Source: DYIU01 sp038326775 (GTDB taxonomy: Bacteria; Actinomycetota; Geothermincolia; Fen-727; Anoxymicrobiaceae). Taken from it: a stretch of 64,000 nucleotides of DNA. Made by a program: the position numbers and the translations under genes. The stretch's first letter is position 1. Each line of letters begins with the position of its first letter. Of the stretch, positions 1 through 8,548 are shown one piece after another. The notes beneath the pieces were generated by a model. That model had not been told where the DNA came from, made no database searches, and worked only from the letters and a program-made list of their open reading frames with translations. The DNA lies in contig JBBQKJ010000011.1 in assembly GCA_038326775.1 (NCBI GenBank), positions 1-64,000 on the forward strand, read 5' to 3'.

Positions 1-3
1 CCC

Positions 4-82
4 GGGGTCGGGCACCCTGACTGGGATTGGTACCCGAAACATCCGCATGCCGCCGAAAATTCTTGTCAGGGTGCCTGACCCC
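4..82. repeat. Palindromic repeat, type A, copy 1
   Basis: Near-perfect inverted repeat. The left arm (4-21) and right arm (65-82) are both 18 bp and differ at one base; the shared core is GGGGTCAGGCACCCTGAC. The middle segment carries ACCCGAAACATCCGCATGCC and a following GCCGAAAATTC, which recur with small changes in the copies at 25992 and 28706. No coding capacity is seen. It sits just upstream of the pstS control region. Confidence 0.85.
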
Positions 83-97
83 AACATGAATTAACCT

Positions 98-141
98 GTT
101 CTTAAGGATGTCTTTACCGCTTCTTTACCATCGGTGAACCC
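98..141 (+). promoter_or_regulatory. Candidate PHO box (four 11-nt direct units) before pstS
   Basis: Four consecutive 11-nt units start at 98, 109, 120 and 131. Units 2 and 3 share TCTTTACC in register, unit 1 has TTCTTAAGG at the matching place, and unit 4 ends in GGTGAACC. Actinobacterial PhoP boxes are built from 11-nt direct repeats, so both the period and the position before pstS fit. The match to the known unit consensus is loose. A small GGCCG/CGGCC hairpin follows at 143-157. Confidence 0.45.
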
Positions 142-173
142 GGCCGTAAGGCGGCCCTGATTAAATAGAAGCC

Positions 174-1049
174 ATGAGAAAAAGCCTTTCGGTGAAAAAG
201 TGGCTGGCCGCGCTCCTGGGGGTTGCGCTCATCATGGGGGCAGGCATCCTCCCCGCCGGCTGCGGCACGGCGAAGGGCACGGGCACCTACTCGGGAAGAG
301 TCAGGGTGTCCGGCTCGACAACGCTGCTCTCCCTGATCCAGGAAGCGTCCATAGAATTCATGGACGCGAACCCGCGCGCCAGGGTGGACGTGCAGGGCGG
401 CGGCTCCAGCGCCGGCATAACCCAGCTGAAAAGCGGCATCGTCAAAATCGCCAACAGCTCCCGCGAGCTCAAGGGAGACGAGGCAGGCGGGGACCTGGTC
501 GACCACAAGATAGCCTTCGACATAATCGCCATCATCGTCAACCCCGGAGTGATGATCAGGAACCTCACAAGCGCGCAGGTGAAGGCGATTTTCACGGGCA
601 GGGTCAAGAACTGGAAGGCCCTCGGCGGCCCCGACAAAGAGATAGTGGTCGTGGTGCGCGACCAGGCCTCCGGTACCCGGGAGATGTTCGACGAAAAGGC
701 GCTTGGCTCCACAAAGGACCACCCGGTCGAGTCGGAGCCGTCGGCCATCGAGGGCTCGAGCAACGGGTTTGTCCAGGAGACCGTCGCCACCACTAAGTAC
801 TCGATCGGCTACCTCTCCTTCGGCTTCGTAGACAAGAGCGTCAGGGCGGTCAAGGTGAACAACGTGCTCCCCCGGGTCGAGGACGCCATCAGCGGCCGCT
901 ACCCCATGGCAAGGTGGCTGCACATGTTCACCAGGGGTCAGCCGACCGGCGCGGTGAAGGGCTTCATCGACTTCGTCCTGAGCCCCGGGTTCCAGAGCAA
1001 GGTGGTCAGCCAGGAGTACATAGAGGTGGAGAAGGTGCAAAAGCGGTGA
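174..1049 (+). CDS. pstS: Phosphate ABC transporter, substrate-binding lipoprotein PstS
   Basis: This 291-residue protein binds phosphate outside the membrane and delivers it to PstCAB. The N-terminus has a basic region, a hydrophobic stretch (about 10-28) and a lipobox ending LPAGC, so Cys30 is the likely lipidated residue. Phosphate-binding loops of the family are visible: GSTTLL near residue 49, GGGSSAGI near 78 and SGTRE near 165. It is the first gene of a tight operon, and its stop codon overlaps the pstC start by three bases within GTGA. A PHO-box-like region precedes it. Length and motifs are normal for the family. Confidence 0.95.
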   Translation: MRKSLSVKKWLAALLGVALIMGAGILPAGCGTAKGTGTYSGRVRVSGSTTLLSLIQEASIEFMDANPRARVDVQGGGSSAGITQLKSGIVKIANSSRELKGDEAGGDLVDHKIAFDIIAIIVNPGVMIRNLTSAQVKAIFTGRVKNWKALGGPDKEIVVVVRDQASGTREMFDEKALGSTKDHPVESEPSAIEGSSNGFVQETVATTKYSIGYLSFGFVDKSVRAVKVNNVLPRVEDAISGRYPMARWLHMFTRGQPTGAVKGFIDFVLSPGFQSKVVSQEYIEVEKVQKR

Positions 1050-1957
1050 GCGCGCCAGGCGGCGGCGCCACCGGCCTTCTCGGCGCAAAGGGAGCGAGGC
1101 TGGCGGATCGTGAGAACTGGATCCGGCTGGTGATGTTCGGGTGCGCGTCCGTCTCCATCCTTTCCATTCTTCTCATCTTCATCTTTATCTTCAAGGAGAG
1201 CCTCCCGGCGATGCGGAACGTCGGCGTGGGCAACCTTTTCTTCTCGACCAACTACAGCCCGCAGGTCGGCAAATACGGGATGCTGGGTTTCATCTGGGGC
1301 ACTCTGTTTACGACGTTCGGGGCGATGCTCATCGGCGCACCGCTCGGCATCGGGACGGCCGTGTTCCTCGACCAGGTCGCCCCGGAAAGGATTGGCCGCG
1401 TTGTCAGGCGCGGCATTGAACTGCTGGCTGGAATACCTTCAGTGGTCATAGGTTGGTTCGGGTTGATACTCCTCGTGCCGTTTCTCCGCACGGTTACCGG
1501 CACCGCGGGCTTCGGGGTGTTCGCGGCGGTGCTGGTGCTCGTGGTGATGGCGCTCCCGACCATAACCACCTTGAGCGCCGAGACCCTGAAGTCTCTTCCC
1601 CTCGAGCTGAAGGAAGCGTCGGCCGCCATGGGGGCGACGCGCTGGCAGACTATCTACAAGGTGCTGCTTCCCAGCGCGCGGGAGGGGTTGCTCATCGCCG
1701 TCATTCTGGGTATGGGCAGGGCCATCGGCGAGACCATGGCTGTACAGATGGTCATCGGCAACGCGAGGGCCGCGACTTTTTCGCTGTTCGGGCGCACCAG
1801 CACCCTGACAACCCGCATCGTTACCGACATGGCCGAGGCGCCGCCGGGCGACCACCGCTCGGCGCTATTCGCCATGGCGCTGGTGCTCCTCCTGCTGGCA
1901 ATGTTTCTCATCATAATCATCAGGTTTGTTTCCAGGGAAAGGCAGCTCTCCCGATGA
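1046..1957 (+). CDS. pstC: Phosphate ABC transporter permease PstC
   Basis: Inner-membrane permease of the Pst system, 303 residues from a GTG start. I chose 1046 because the GTG overlaps the pstS stop (GTGA), an AGGTGGAGAAGG stretch lies just upstream, and everything in this frame before it is out-of-frame pstS. The N-terminus is a short tail, then a first membrane helix (VMFGCASVSILSILLIFIFI). The EAA-type loop of ABC permeases is visible as KEASAAMGATRWQTI near residues 190-205, followed by GRAIGETMAV, a stretch typical of PstC/PstA. It overlaps pstA by ATGA. Confidence 0.93.
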   Translation: MSAPGGGATGLLGAKGARLADRENWIRLVMFGCASVSILSILLIFIFIFKESLPAMRNVGVGNLFFSTNYSPQVGKYGMLGFIWGTLFTTFGAMLIGAPLGIGTAVFLDQVAPERIGRVVRRGIELLAGIPSVVIGWFGLILLVPFLRTVTGTAGFGVFAAVLVLVVMALPTITTLSAETLKSLPLELKEASAAMGATRWQTIYKVLLPSAREGLLIAVILGMGRAIGETMAVQMVIGNARAATFSLFGRTSTLTTRIVTDMAEAPPGDHRSALFAMALVLLLLAMFLIIIIRFVSRERQLSR

Positions 1958-2817
1958 AGGCAAAGCGCGCTGACCGCATAGCCACCGTGGTCTTCTGGGC
2001 ACTTGGGGGTATTACCGTTGCCATCCTCGCCTTTATCATATTGGAGGTCCTTGGCCGGGGGCTGATCACCGCTCTCAACCCCAGGTTCCTCTTCGGCAAG
2101 CCGAACGCGATGGCGTCCGGGGGCGGCATATTCCCGATGATAGTCTCCACGTTCTACCTGGTGGCCCTGACCATCATGATCTCGCTGCCGATTGCCATCG
2201 GGGCCGCCATCTACATGGCGGAGTACGCCAGGAAAAGCAAAGTCAACAGCTTCATCAGGTTCTGCCTGGACTCGCTCGCCACCCTGCCGTCAATCGTGTT
2301 CGGATTGTTCGGCCTGGCGCTCTTCGTGACCGCCTTCCGCTGGAGCTACTGCCTGATGGCGGGGGCCTGCACGCTGGCTATCCTCAACCTGCCTATACTG
2401 CTGCGCAGCACCGAGGAGGCCATAAAGCTGGTGCCCGATACATACCGCGAAGCCTCGATGTGCCTGGGGGCGAGCCGCTGGACGACCATCCGCCAGGTGG
2501 TCATCCCCAGTGCGCTCCCCGGGATAATCACAGCGACTATTCTCCCGATCGGCAGGATAGTCGGGGAGTCCGCCGCGATCATATACACCGTGGGTGTCTT
2601 CATAAGAAACGTTCCAACAAACCCGTTCGACACCGCGGCACCGCTGGCGGGTTACATCTGGGCCAGGCAAGCAGAGCACGGTGTGCCCGACTGGAGGGCC
2701 ATTGTCAACGGTGGGGCGGCTCTCCTTCTCATCATGGTCTTCATCATCTATTTTCTCGCGAGGTACGCGGGGCGCAAGTATCAGGAGAAGAAGCTTCTCG
2801 GGGCCGGAACCAGGTAG
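1954..2817 (+). CDS. pstA: Phosphate ABC transporter permease PstA
   Basis: Second permease of the Pst system, 287 residues. The ATG at 1954 overlaps the pstC stop (ATGA), which indicates translational coupling; a longer in-frame opening exists upstream but lies over pstC. It starts MKAKRADRIATVVFW and shows about six hydrophobic segments. The EAA loop reads REASMCLGASRWTTIRQVV, followed by GRIVGESAAIIYT, the PstA counterpart of the PstC motif. PstB follows after 9 bp. Confidence 0.93.
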   Translation: MKAKRADRIATVVFWALGGITVAILAFIILEVLGRGLITALNPRFLFGKPNAMASGGGIFPMIVSTFYLVALTIMISLPIAIGAAIYMAEYARKSKVNSFIRFCLDSLATLPSIVFGLFGLALFVTAFRWSYCLMAGACTLAILNLPILLRSTEEAIKLVPDTYREASMCLGASRWTTIRQVVIPSALPGIITATILPIGRIVGESAAIIYTVGVFIRNVPTNPFDTAAPLAGYIWARQAEHGVPDWRAIVNGGAALLLIMVFIIYFLARYAGRKYQEKKLLGAGTR

Positions 2818-2826
2818 GAGAAATCA

Positions 2827-3615
2827 GTGGCAGAAGAAGCGCTCGAAAACAAGATGGTTATCAAGAACCTTTCGATGTTCTACGGCGGGTTCAAGGCGAT
2901 CGAGGACGTCACCTTCGACGTACCCGCCAGGCGCATCACCGCCCTCATCGGGCCCTCTGGCTGCGGCAAGAGCACCCTGGTGCGCTGCCTTAACCGCATG
3001 AACGACCTCATCGACGGGGTCCGGGTCGAGGGAGAGGTGAACCTCGACGGCGAGAACATCTACCAGCCCGGTTTCGACACCATCGGCCTGCGGCGCCGGG
3101 TAGGCATGGTATTTCAGCGCCCGAACCCGTTCCCCAAGAGCATCTACGAGAACGTGGCTTACGGCCCCAGGCTTGTCGGGATAAAGGAAAAGGGCAAGCT
3201 CGACTTCATTGTCGAGGACAGCCTCAAGAAGGCCGCGCTCTGGAACGAGGTCAAGAACATCCTGCGCGACTCGGGCCAGAACCTCTCCGGCGGCCAGCAG
3301 CAGAGGTTGTGCATAGCCAGGGTCATCGCGGTGCAGCCGGAAGTCATCCTCTTCGACGAGCCGTGCTCCGCCATCGACCCGGTGGCGACCCAACTGATCG
3401 AGGACCTCATGGCCGACCTCAAAGAGAATTACACCATGGTAATCGTCACCCACAACATGCAGCAGGCGGCCCGCGTGAGCGATTTCACGGCCTTCATGCT
3501 GGTGCAGGAGCAGGGGGAGCCCGGAAGACTGATAGAATATGGGGATACAAACACCATCTTCACGAACCCGACCGACGAAAGGACGGAGCGGTACATCACC
3601 GGGCGGTTCGGTTAG
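2827..3615 (+). CDS. pstB: Phosphate ABC transporter ATP-binding protein PstB
   Basis: Cytoplasmic ATPase that powers PstSCA, 262 residues from a GTG start preceded by TAGGAGA. All nucleotide-binding motifs are present: Walker A GPSGCGKST, signature LSGGQQQR, Walker B VILFDEP and a switch histidine in VTHNM. The segment DEPCSAIDPVA closely follows the PstB-specific DEPCSALDP. Length is typical. Confidence 0.95.
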   Translation: MAEEALENKMVIKNLSMFYGGFKAIEDVTFDVPARRITALIGPSGCGKSTLVRCLNRMNDLIDGVRVEGEVNLDGENIYQPGFDTIGLRRRVGMVFQRPNPFPKSIYENVAYGPRLVGIKEKGKLDFIVEDSLKKAALWNEVKNILRDSGQNLSGGQQQRLCIARVIAVQPEVILFDEPCSAIDPVATQLIEDLMADLKENYTMVIVTHNMQQAARVSDFTAFMLVQEQGEPGRLIEYGDTNTIFTNPTDERTERYITGRFG

Positions 3616-3660
3616 AGCGCGGATGAGGCGTACCAGGCAAAAGCGGCAAAGGGGTTATTG

Positions 3661-4305
3661 ATGGAGGGCAGGAAGAGCTTTCACCAGCACCTGGAGGACC
3701 TGTACCTCGACGTGCTCAGAATGGCCAACATCACCGTCGATATTATCGAGCGCACCAGGAGGGCGTTCGCCAAACTGGACAGGGAGCTTGCCCAGGGAAT
3801 TATCGACGGTGACGACGAGGTCGACGACTACGTCAAGAAGATAGAGGGGAACGGCATCGAGTTGCTGGCGCGACAGGCGCCGGTCGCCATCGACCTGCGT
3901 ACCATCATCGTAATCATGCGCCTGGCAACGCACCTGGAGCGTGTGGCCGACCTGTGCGTGAACATAAGCAAGGCAGTCTTGAATCTCGAAGGATACACCC
4001 TGTCACCCTGGATATCGGAGAACATGGACGAGATGTTCCTGGGGGCCGTCAGGATGCTGGTCTGCGCCGTGGACTCTTTCAAGGAGCGTGACGAGAGCAA
4101 GGCCGAGGGGCTCAGCAAGATGGACGACACGGTCGACCGCATCAACCGCAGCTTCCTGAAGGGCACCAACAGGGACAGCGAGGAAGAGGTCGACCTGGTG
4201 ATCCGCGTAGTCATGATATCCCGTTTCATCGAGCGCATCGCCGACCACGCGGTGGACATCGGCGAGGACGTCCGCTACATGATCACCGGCCAGTTCGTCG
4301 ACTAG
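3661..4305 (+). CDS. phoU: Phosphate transport regulator PhoU
   Basis: A 214-residue all-helical protein of the PhoU family, which links Pst transporter activity to the phosphate-sensing two-component system. Two similar three-helix halves are visible, each with an acidic metal-binding stretch (DGDDEVDDYVKKIE in the first, KMDDTVDRINRSF in the second). A TTG lies directly before the ATG; I prefer the ATG at 3661, six bases after AAAGGGG. Its stop overlaps the stop of the convergent trkA-like gene by three bases within CTAG. Confidence 0.92.
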   Translation: MEGRKSFHQHLEDLYLDVLRMANITVDIIERTRRAFAKLDRELAQGIIDGDDEVDDYVKKIEGNGIELLARQAPVAIDLRTIIVIMRLATHLERVADLCVNISKAVLNLEGYTLSPWISENMDEMFLGAVRMLVCAVDSFKERDESKAEGLSKMDDTVDRINRSFLKGTNRDSEEEVDLVIRVVMISRFIERIADHAVDIGEDVRYMITGQFVD

Positions 4306-4964
4306 CGGTGGCCGAGCATCGTCTCGAGCGCTTCCTTGTTCTGAATGTTGGTGACCGCCAGGACCTTGTCGCCTTCCCTGAGCACGGTATCCGCCTTTGG
4401 TATCATCATCGCGTCCTCGCGGACCACGGTAACGATCAGCGTCTCCGGCGGCATGGCTAGCTCGGAAAGCGGTTTTTCAAGTGCCAAGGCATCATCGGTC
4501 AGCGTTATCTCCACCAGGCTTACGTCGCTCGCCTGCAGCTTCATGACGGTCACGACCTCGCCCAGGGTGGTCTCCTCCTCGATTATCTTGGCGATGATAT
4601 CGGGCGTGCTGACCTCGACATCGACCCCCCAGCTCTTGTTGAAGAGCCAGCGGTTCTTCGGGTTGTTGACCCTGCCTATGACCTTGGGAACGTCGTACTC
4701 GAACTTGGACAGGTAGCTTATGACCAGGTTGTCCTCGTCGTCGCCGGTGACCGCGACCATGAGGTCAGCCTCCTGGACGCCGGCGAACTCCAGCACCCAC
4801 GGCTCGCACGCATCCTCGCAGATGGTCCTTATCGGGCCCTTTTCCGACGACATGAGAGCGCACTTCTCCTTGTTCTGGTCGATGACCGTTACCTCGTTCT
4901 TCTCGTGAAGTATACGGGCGAGGAAAGAGCCAACCACGCCCCCTCCGGCAATTACTACTCGCAT
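4302..4964 (-). CDS. TrkA-type RCK potassium channel regulator (single domain pair)
   Basis: A 220-residue cytoplasmic protein with an N-terminal Rossmann (TrkA-N/RCK) domain and a C-terminal TrkA-C domain. The dinucleotide loop reads GGGVVGS at residues 7-13, and an acidic VTGDDEDNL turn is near 75. Such proteins form gating rings on TrkH/KtrB channels and respond to nucleotides. It is the last gene of the minus-strand cation cluster and is clearly related to the copy at 12242-12868 (shared VGSFLAR, VTGDD-DNL, RVNNPKN, IIEEETTLGE). It overlaps the phoU stop. Confidence 0.9.
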   Translation of the reverse strand: MRVVIAGGGVVGSFLARILHEKNEVTVIDQNKEKCALMSSEKGPIRTICEDACEPWVLEFAGVQEADLMVAVTGDDEDNLVISYLSKFEYDVPKVIGRVNNPKNRWLFNKSWGVDVEVSTPDIIAKIIEEETTLGEVVTVMKLQASDVSLVEITLTDDALALEKPLSELAMPPETLIVTVVREDAMMIPKADTVLREGDKVLAVTNIQNKEALETMLGHR

Positions 4965-4983
4965 CTTGAAATCCTCCTCGCCC

Positions 4984-5634
4984 TCATGTCAGGAAGAACA
5001 TCTTCTTGTACTTCGCCATCGCCTGACGGAGCACCAGCACGCTAACGGTATCTCCCTGCTGGAACGTGGTCCCCGCCACGGGAAGCAGCGCCGCGCCCAG
5101 CCTCTCGATGGCCGCCACCTGCACCTCGCCGGGCACCTCGAACTCGCCGACCCGCCTGCCGACCAGGTTTGAGGGGAGCTCGAACTCCATCATCTCAACC
5201 TCGCCCGAGCCGAACGTGTCCCTCGAGTAGGAGCGCTCCCGGAACATCAGGTCGAATACCTTGTTGACCACCCACTGCACCGGCGCGACCGTCGCTATCC
5301 CGAAGCGACGGTATATCATCGCCCGCCGGGGGTCGTAGATGCGCGTTACCACCTTCGGGACGTGGAAGACGTCCTTGGCGATTATTGACGACACTATGTT
5401 CGAGTTGTCCCCGCTGCTCACGGCGATGAACGCGTCGGCCCTCTCGATGCCGGCTTCCACCAGCACCTCCGAGTCGAAGCCGATGCCCTCAACCACCCGA
5501 CCCTTGAAATCGACGTCCAGCAGGTGGAAAGACGTCGGGTCCTTGTCGACGACCGCCACGCTGTGGCCCTGCCGCTCGAGCCGGCGGGCAAGCCGCGAGC
5601 CGGTCCTCCCGCATCCCATTATGACCACGTGCAT
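4984..5634 (-). CDS. TrkA-type RCK potassium channel regulator
   Basis: A 216-residue TrkA-N plus TrkA-C protein. The nucleotide-binding loop is GCGRTGS and the N-terminus MHVVIMGCGRTGSRLARRLE is the usual RCK beginning. A TTG nine bases earlier could also serve; I chose the ATG because the Rossmann strand starts directly there and GGGGG lies nine bases upstream. The C-terminal part (about 135-216) fits a TrkA-C ligand domain. It lies 19 bp before the next RCK gene and 53 bp after the ATPase, in one orientation. Confidence 0.88.
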   Translation of the reverse strand: MHVVIMGCGRTGSRLARRLERQGHSVAVVDKDPTSFHLLDVDFKGRVVEGIGFDSEVLVEAGIERADAFIAVSSGDNSNIVSSIIAKDVFHVPKVVTRIYDPRRAMIYRRFGIATVAPVQWVVNKVFDLMFRERSYSRDTFGSGEVEMMEFELPSNLVGRRVGEFEVPGEVQVAAIERLGAALLPVAGTTFQQGDTVSVLVLRQAMAKYKKMFFLT

Positions 5635-5687
5635 AAGCTTCAACCCCCGTTAGACCTCGCTGGGCGAACAGGCGCCCGTCCCCCCGC

Positions 5688-8525
5688 TCAGGCCGCCTGT
5701 TCCAGTGCCTTTTTTTCTCTTTGCAGGTGCGATTCTTCCTTTTTCGCCACATGCATGCGGATGAAGAACTTCCTTATCTCGTCGCCTATCAGGCACATCG
5801 GTGCCATCGCGAACATGAACAGCCATACCCAACCTCCGGGCGCCTGAAAATCGAACAGCCCCTTGAACGGCGGCAGGTATACGAAGATAACCAGTATTGT
5901 CAGCTCCGACAGGATGCCCCAGAGGTAAAACCTGTTGGTGGTGAACCCGACCTTGAATATCGACTCTCGCTCGGTCCTGCACGCGAACCCGTTGCCTATC
6001 TGCGTGGTCACGATGGTGCCGAAGCAGGCGGTGGTCGCCATCACGTAGTAAGCAGCGTAGGCGCCGGCGACGATGCCGGCTTGAGCGTCGGCGGGCCACA
6101 TCGCTAGAACCCCCATCGAAGGACGCCACCCCGCCAGCCAGTAGACGAAGAAGAACGCCGCCAGGCACGCTATCCCCTCGATGGGCCCCAGGAACCCGTA
6201 CGCTCTGCCCAGCACCTTCCATGAGAGCAGGCGCTCTTTCTGCGAGCGGGGCGGGCGCTTCATTATGCCGGGCTCGGGGGCTTCGGTGCCCAGAGCGAGG
6301 GCGGGTACCAGGTCGGTGCCGAGGTCCACCGCCAGTATCTGCATCACCGTCAGAGGCAGGGGTACCTTCGCCATGACAAACAGCAGGAACGGAAATATCT
6401 CAGGGATGTTGCTGGCCAGGATGTACGTCACGAACCTCTTGATGTTATCGTAGACCGCGCGGCCTTCCTCGATGGCGCTCACTATGGATGCGAAGTTGTC
6501 GTCGGTGAGTATCATCTCCGCGGCGTCCTTGGCGACGTCCGTGCCGGCGATTCCCATCGCCACCCCGATGTCGGCCGCCTTGAGCGCGGGCGCGTCGTTG
6601 ACCCCGTCACCGGTCATCGCCACAATCTCGCCCTTGCTCTTGAGAACCAGGGCTATCCTCATCTTGTGCTCGGGGGCTACCCTCGCGAAGAGGACCTCCG
6701 GCTCATCGAGCGCGGCTCCCAGCTCCTCGTCTGACATCTCCTCGATGTCCGGGCCGGTCACCACCCTCACCTGGCGACCGCGCACCAGCTTGATGCGCCT
6801 GGCGATAGACTCGGCGGTCACGCCGTAGTCTCCGGTTATCATGATGACCCTGATGCCGGCGGTGCGGCACTCGGCGATGGCCTGCTCGACCTCAAGCCTG
6901 GGCGGGTCCATCATCGCTGCGAGCCCCACGAAAGTGAGGTCCTTTTCCAGGTCCTCTATCTCGTAATGCTTCTGCTCCTGCTCGAGGTCGCGGTAGGCGA
7001 ACCCGAGCACGCGAAGTGCCTGGGTGGCATACTGGTCGTTCGTCTCCGCGACCAGCTTCCTGTCCTGCTCGGTGATCTCCCGCACACCGCCGGGCTCCCA
7101 TATCTTCGTGCAGAGCCCGAGCACCTCCATGGGCGCCCCTTTCACCAGCGCCTCCACGCCCGTCTGGCCCTGGTGCGTGGTGGTCATGCGCTTGCGGCGG
7201 GAGTCGAACGGCAGCTCGTAGCGCCTGGGGAATACCTTGAGCTCGGTCTCGTAGTCGTACTTGAACTTCTGAGCGGTCACCAGCAGGGAGGCCTCGGTCG
7301 GGTCGCCGAGTATGCGCCATTGTTCTTCCCCCTCCTGCGGGGGGAGCAGCCTCGAGTTGTTGCAGAAGGCGGCGATACGAAGGAGCTTGAGCATCGCCGT
7401 GCTGTCTTCTTCTCCGAGCGCCCGCCCGTCGACGCTGAAGTCCCCCACGGGGGCGTATCCGACCCCGCCGATCACGATGTCGCGGTTTGCCACCCATATT
7501 TCGCGCACGGTCATCTCGTTGGTGGTAAGGGTGCCTGTCTTGTCCGTGCAGATAACGGTGGTGCAGCCGAGGGTCTCCACCGAGGAGAGCTTCTTGATGA
7601 GGGCGTGCCGCTTCGCCATGCGCTGAGTGCCCATGGCCAGGGCCAGCGTAACCGTGGGCAGAAGGCCCTCCGGGACGTTGGCCACGATGATGCCGATGCC
7701 GAACATCAGAGCCTTGGCCTCGCCCATCTTCATCACGAACGCGCCCAGGACAAAGAACATCACGCCCAGGCTGGTGGCGATGAGGGCCAGTAGCTTGGTT
7801 ATCTTGCCCATCTCCTTCTGGAGCGGGCTCGGCTCCTCCTTGACCTCCTGGGTCAGGCCGGCGATCTTGCCTATCTCGGTCTCCATGCCGGTCGAGTAGA
7901 CCACTGCCTTCCCGCTCCCCGCGGCGACGCTGGTGCCGGCGAACACCAGGTTGGAGAGGTCGGCGAGGGCCGCTTTCTCGACGTTCAGGGCCTCGGAGCG
8001 CCGCGACTGTGGCTCGGACTCGCCGGTGAGCGCGGAGTTGTTCACCCGCATCTCGCTGACCTGAATGAGGCGGGCGTCCGCGCTGATGCTGTTGCCGGCC
8101 TCGAGCAGCACCAGGTCGCCCGGCACCAGGTCCTCGGCCTCGATCTCCTGTTCCTCGCTTTCGCGGACGATCCTGACTTTCCTGGGGAGTATCTTCTCCA
8201 GGCTCTCGATAGCCCTCTCCGCCTTGAACTCCTGCCAGAACGTGAAGATTGCGTTGATTACGATGACTGCGATACAGGCGTAGCCGAGCTCGGGCATCCC
8301 CGCGACGAAGGAGAGGACAGCCGCTACCCACAGCATTATGGCGAAGAAATGGAAGAAGTTGTACAGGAACTTGCGCCAGAGGGGGGTGCCGCGCTTCTTT
8401 TCGAGAACGTTTCGGCCCTCGACATCCAGCCGACGGGCCGCCTCGTCGTAGCGCAGCCCCTCGGGAGTCGATTCCAGCAGCTCGAACACCCCGTCTTCAG
8501 GCGTCGTATAGATTGCTTCTTCCAT
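5688..8525 (-). CDS. P-type cation ATPase of the Na+/K+-ATPase (IIC) type
   Basis: A 945-residue membrane pump. Landmarks: cation ATPase N-domain (1-75), actuator loop TGES (167-170), phosphorylated Asp328 in CTDKTGT, KGAP (462-465) in the nucleotide domain, TGDGVND (638-644). Helix 4 reads VANVPEGLL (281-289), helix 5 has SNIPE (705-709) and helix 6 DLGTD (734-738). From memory these match animal Na+/K+-ATPase alpha more closely than SERCA-type Ca2+ pumps, and the MGIAGTDV and DDNFASIV stretches agree. The Asp-bearing helix-8 motif of the animal pump (WADL) appears to be IGNG here, so one sodium site may be missing. It lies inside the trk cluster, which suggests K+/Na+ exchange or Na+ export; the ion is not proven. 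Confidence 0.88.
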   Translation of the reverse strand: MEEAIYTTPEDGVFELLESTPEGLRYDEAARRLDVEGRNVLEKKRGTPLWRKFLYNFFHFFAIMLWVAAVLSFVAGMPELGYACIAVIVINAIFTFWQEFKAERAIESLEKILPRKVRIVRESEEQEIEAEDLVPGDLVLLEAGNSISADARLIQVSEMRVNNSALTGESEPQSRRSEALNVEKAALADLSNLVFAGTSVAAGSGKAVVYSTGMETEIGKIAGLTQEVKEEPSPLQKEMGKITKLLALIATSLGVMFFVLGAFVMKMGEAKALMFGIGIIVANVPEGLLPTVTLALAMGTQRMAKRHALIKKLSSVETLGCTTVICTDKTGTLTTNEMTVREIWVANRDIVIGGVGYAPVGDFSVDGRALGEEDSTAMLKLLRIAAFCNNSRLLPPQEGEEQWRILGDPTEASLLVTAQKFKYDYETELKVFPRRYELPFDSRRKRMTTTHQGQTGVEALVKGAPMEVLGLCTKIWEPGGVREITEQDRKLVAETNDQYATQALRVLGFAYRDLEQEQKHYEIEDLEKDLTFVGLAAMMDPPRLEVEQAIAECRTAGIRVIMITGDYGVTAESIARRIKLVRGRQVRVVTGPDIEEMSDEELGAALDEPEVLFARVAPEHKMRIALVLKSKGEIVAMTGDGVNDAPALKAADIGVAMGIAGTDVAKDAAEMILTDDNFASIVSAIEEGRAVYDNIKRFVTYILASNIPEIFPFLLFVMAKVPLPLTVMQILAVDLGTDLVPALALGTEAPEPGIMKRPPRSQKERLLSWKVLGRAYGFLGPIEGIACLAAFFFVYWLAGWRPSMGVLAMWPADAQAGIVAGAYAAYYVMATTACFGTIVTTQIGNGFACRTERESIFKVGFTTNRFYLWGILSELTILVIFVYLPPFKGLFDFQAPGGWVWLFMFAMAPMCLIGDEIRKFFIRMHVAKKEESHLQREKKALEQAA

Positions 8526-8548
8526 CGAACTCCCAATACCCTAAAATA

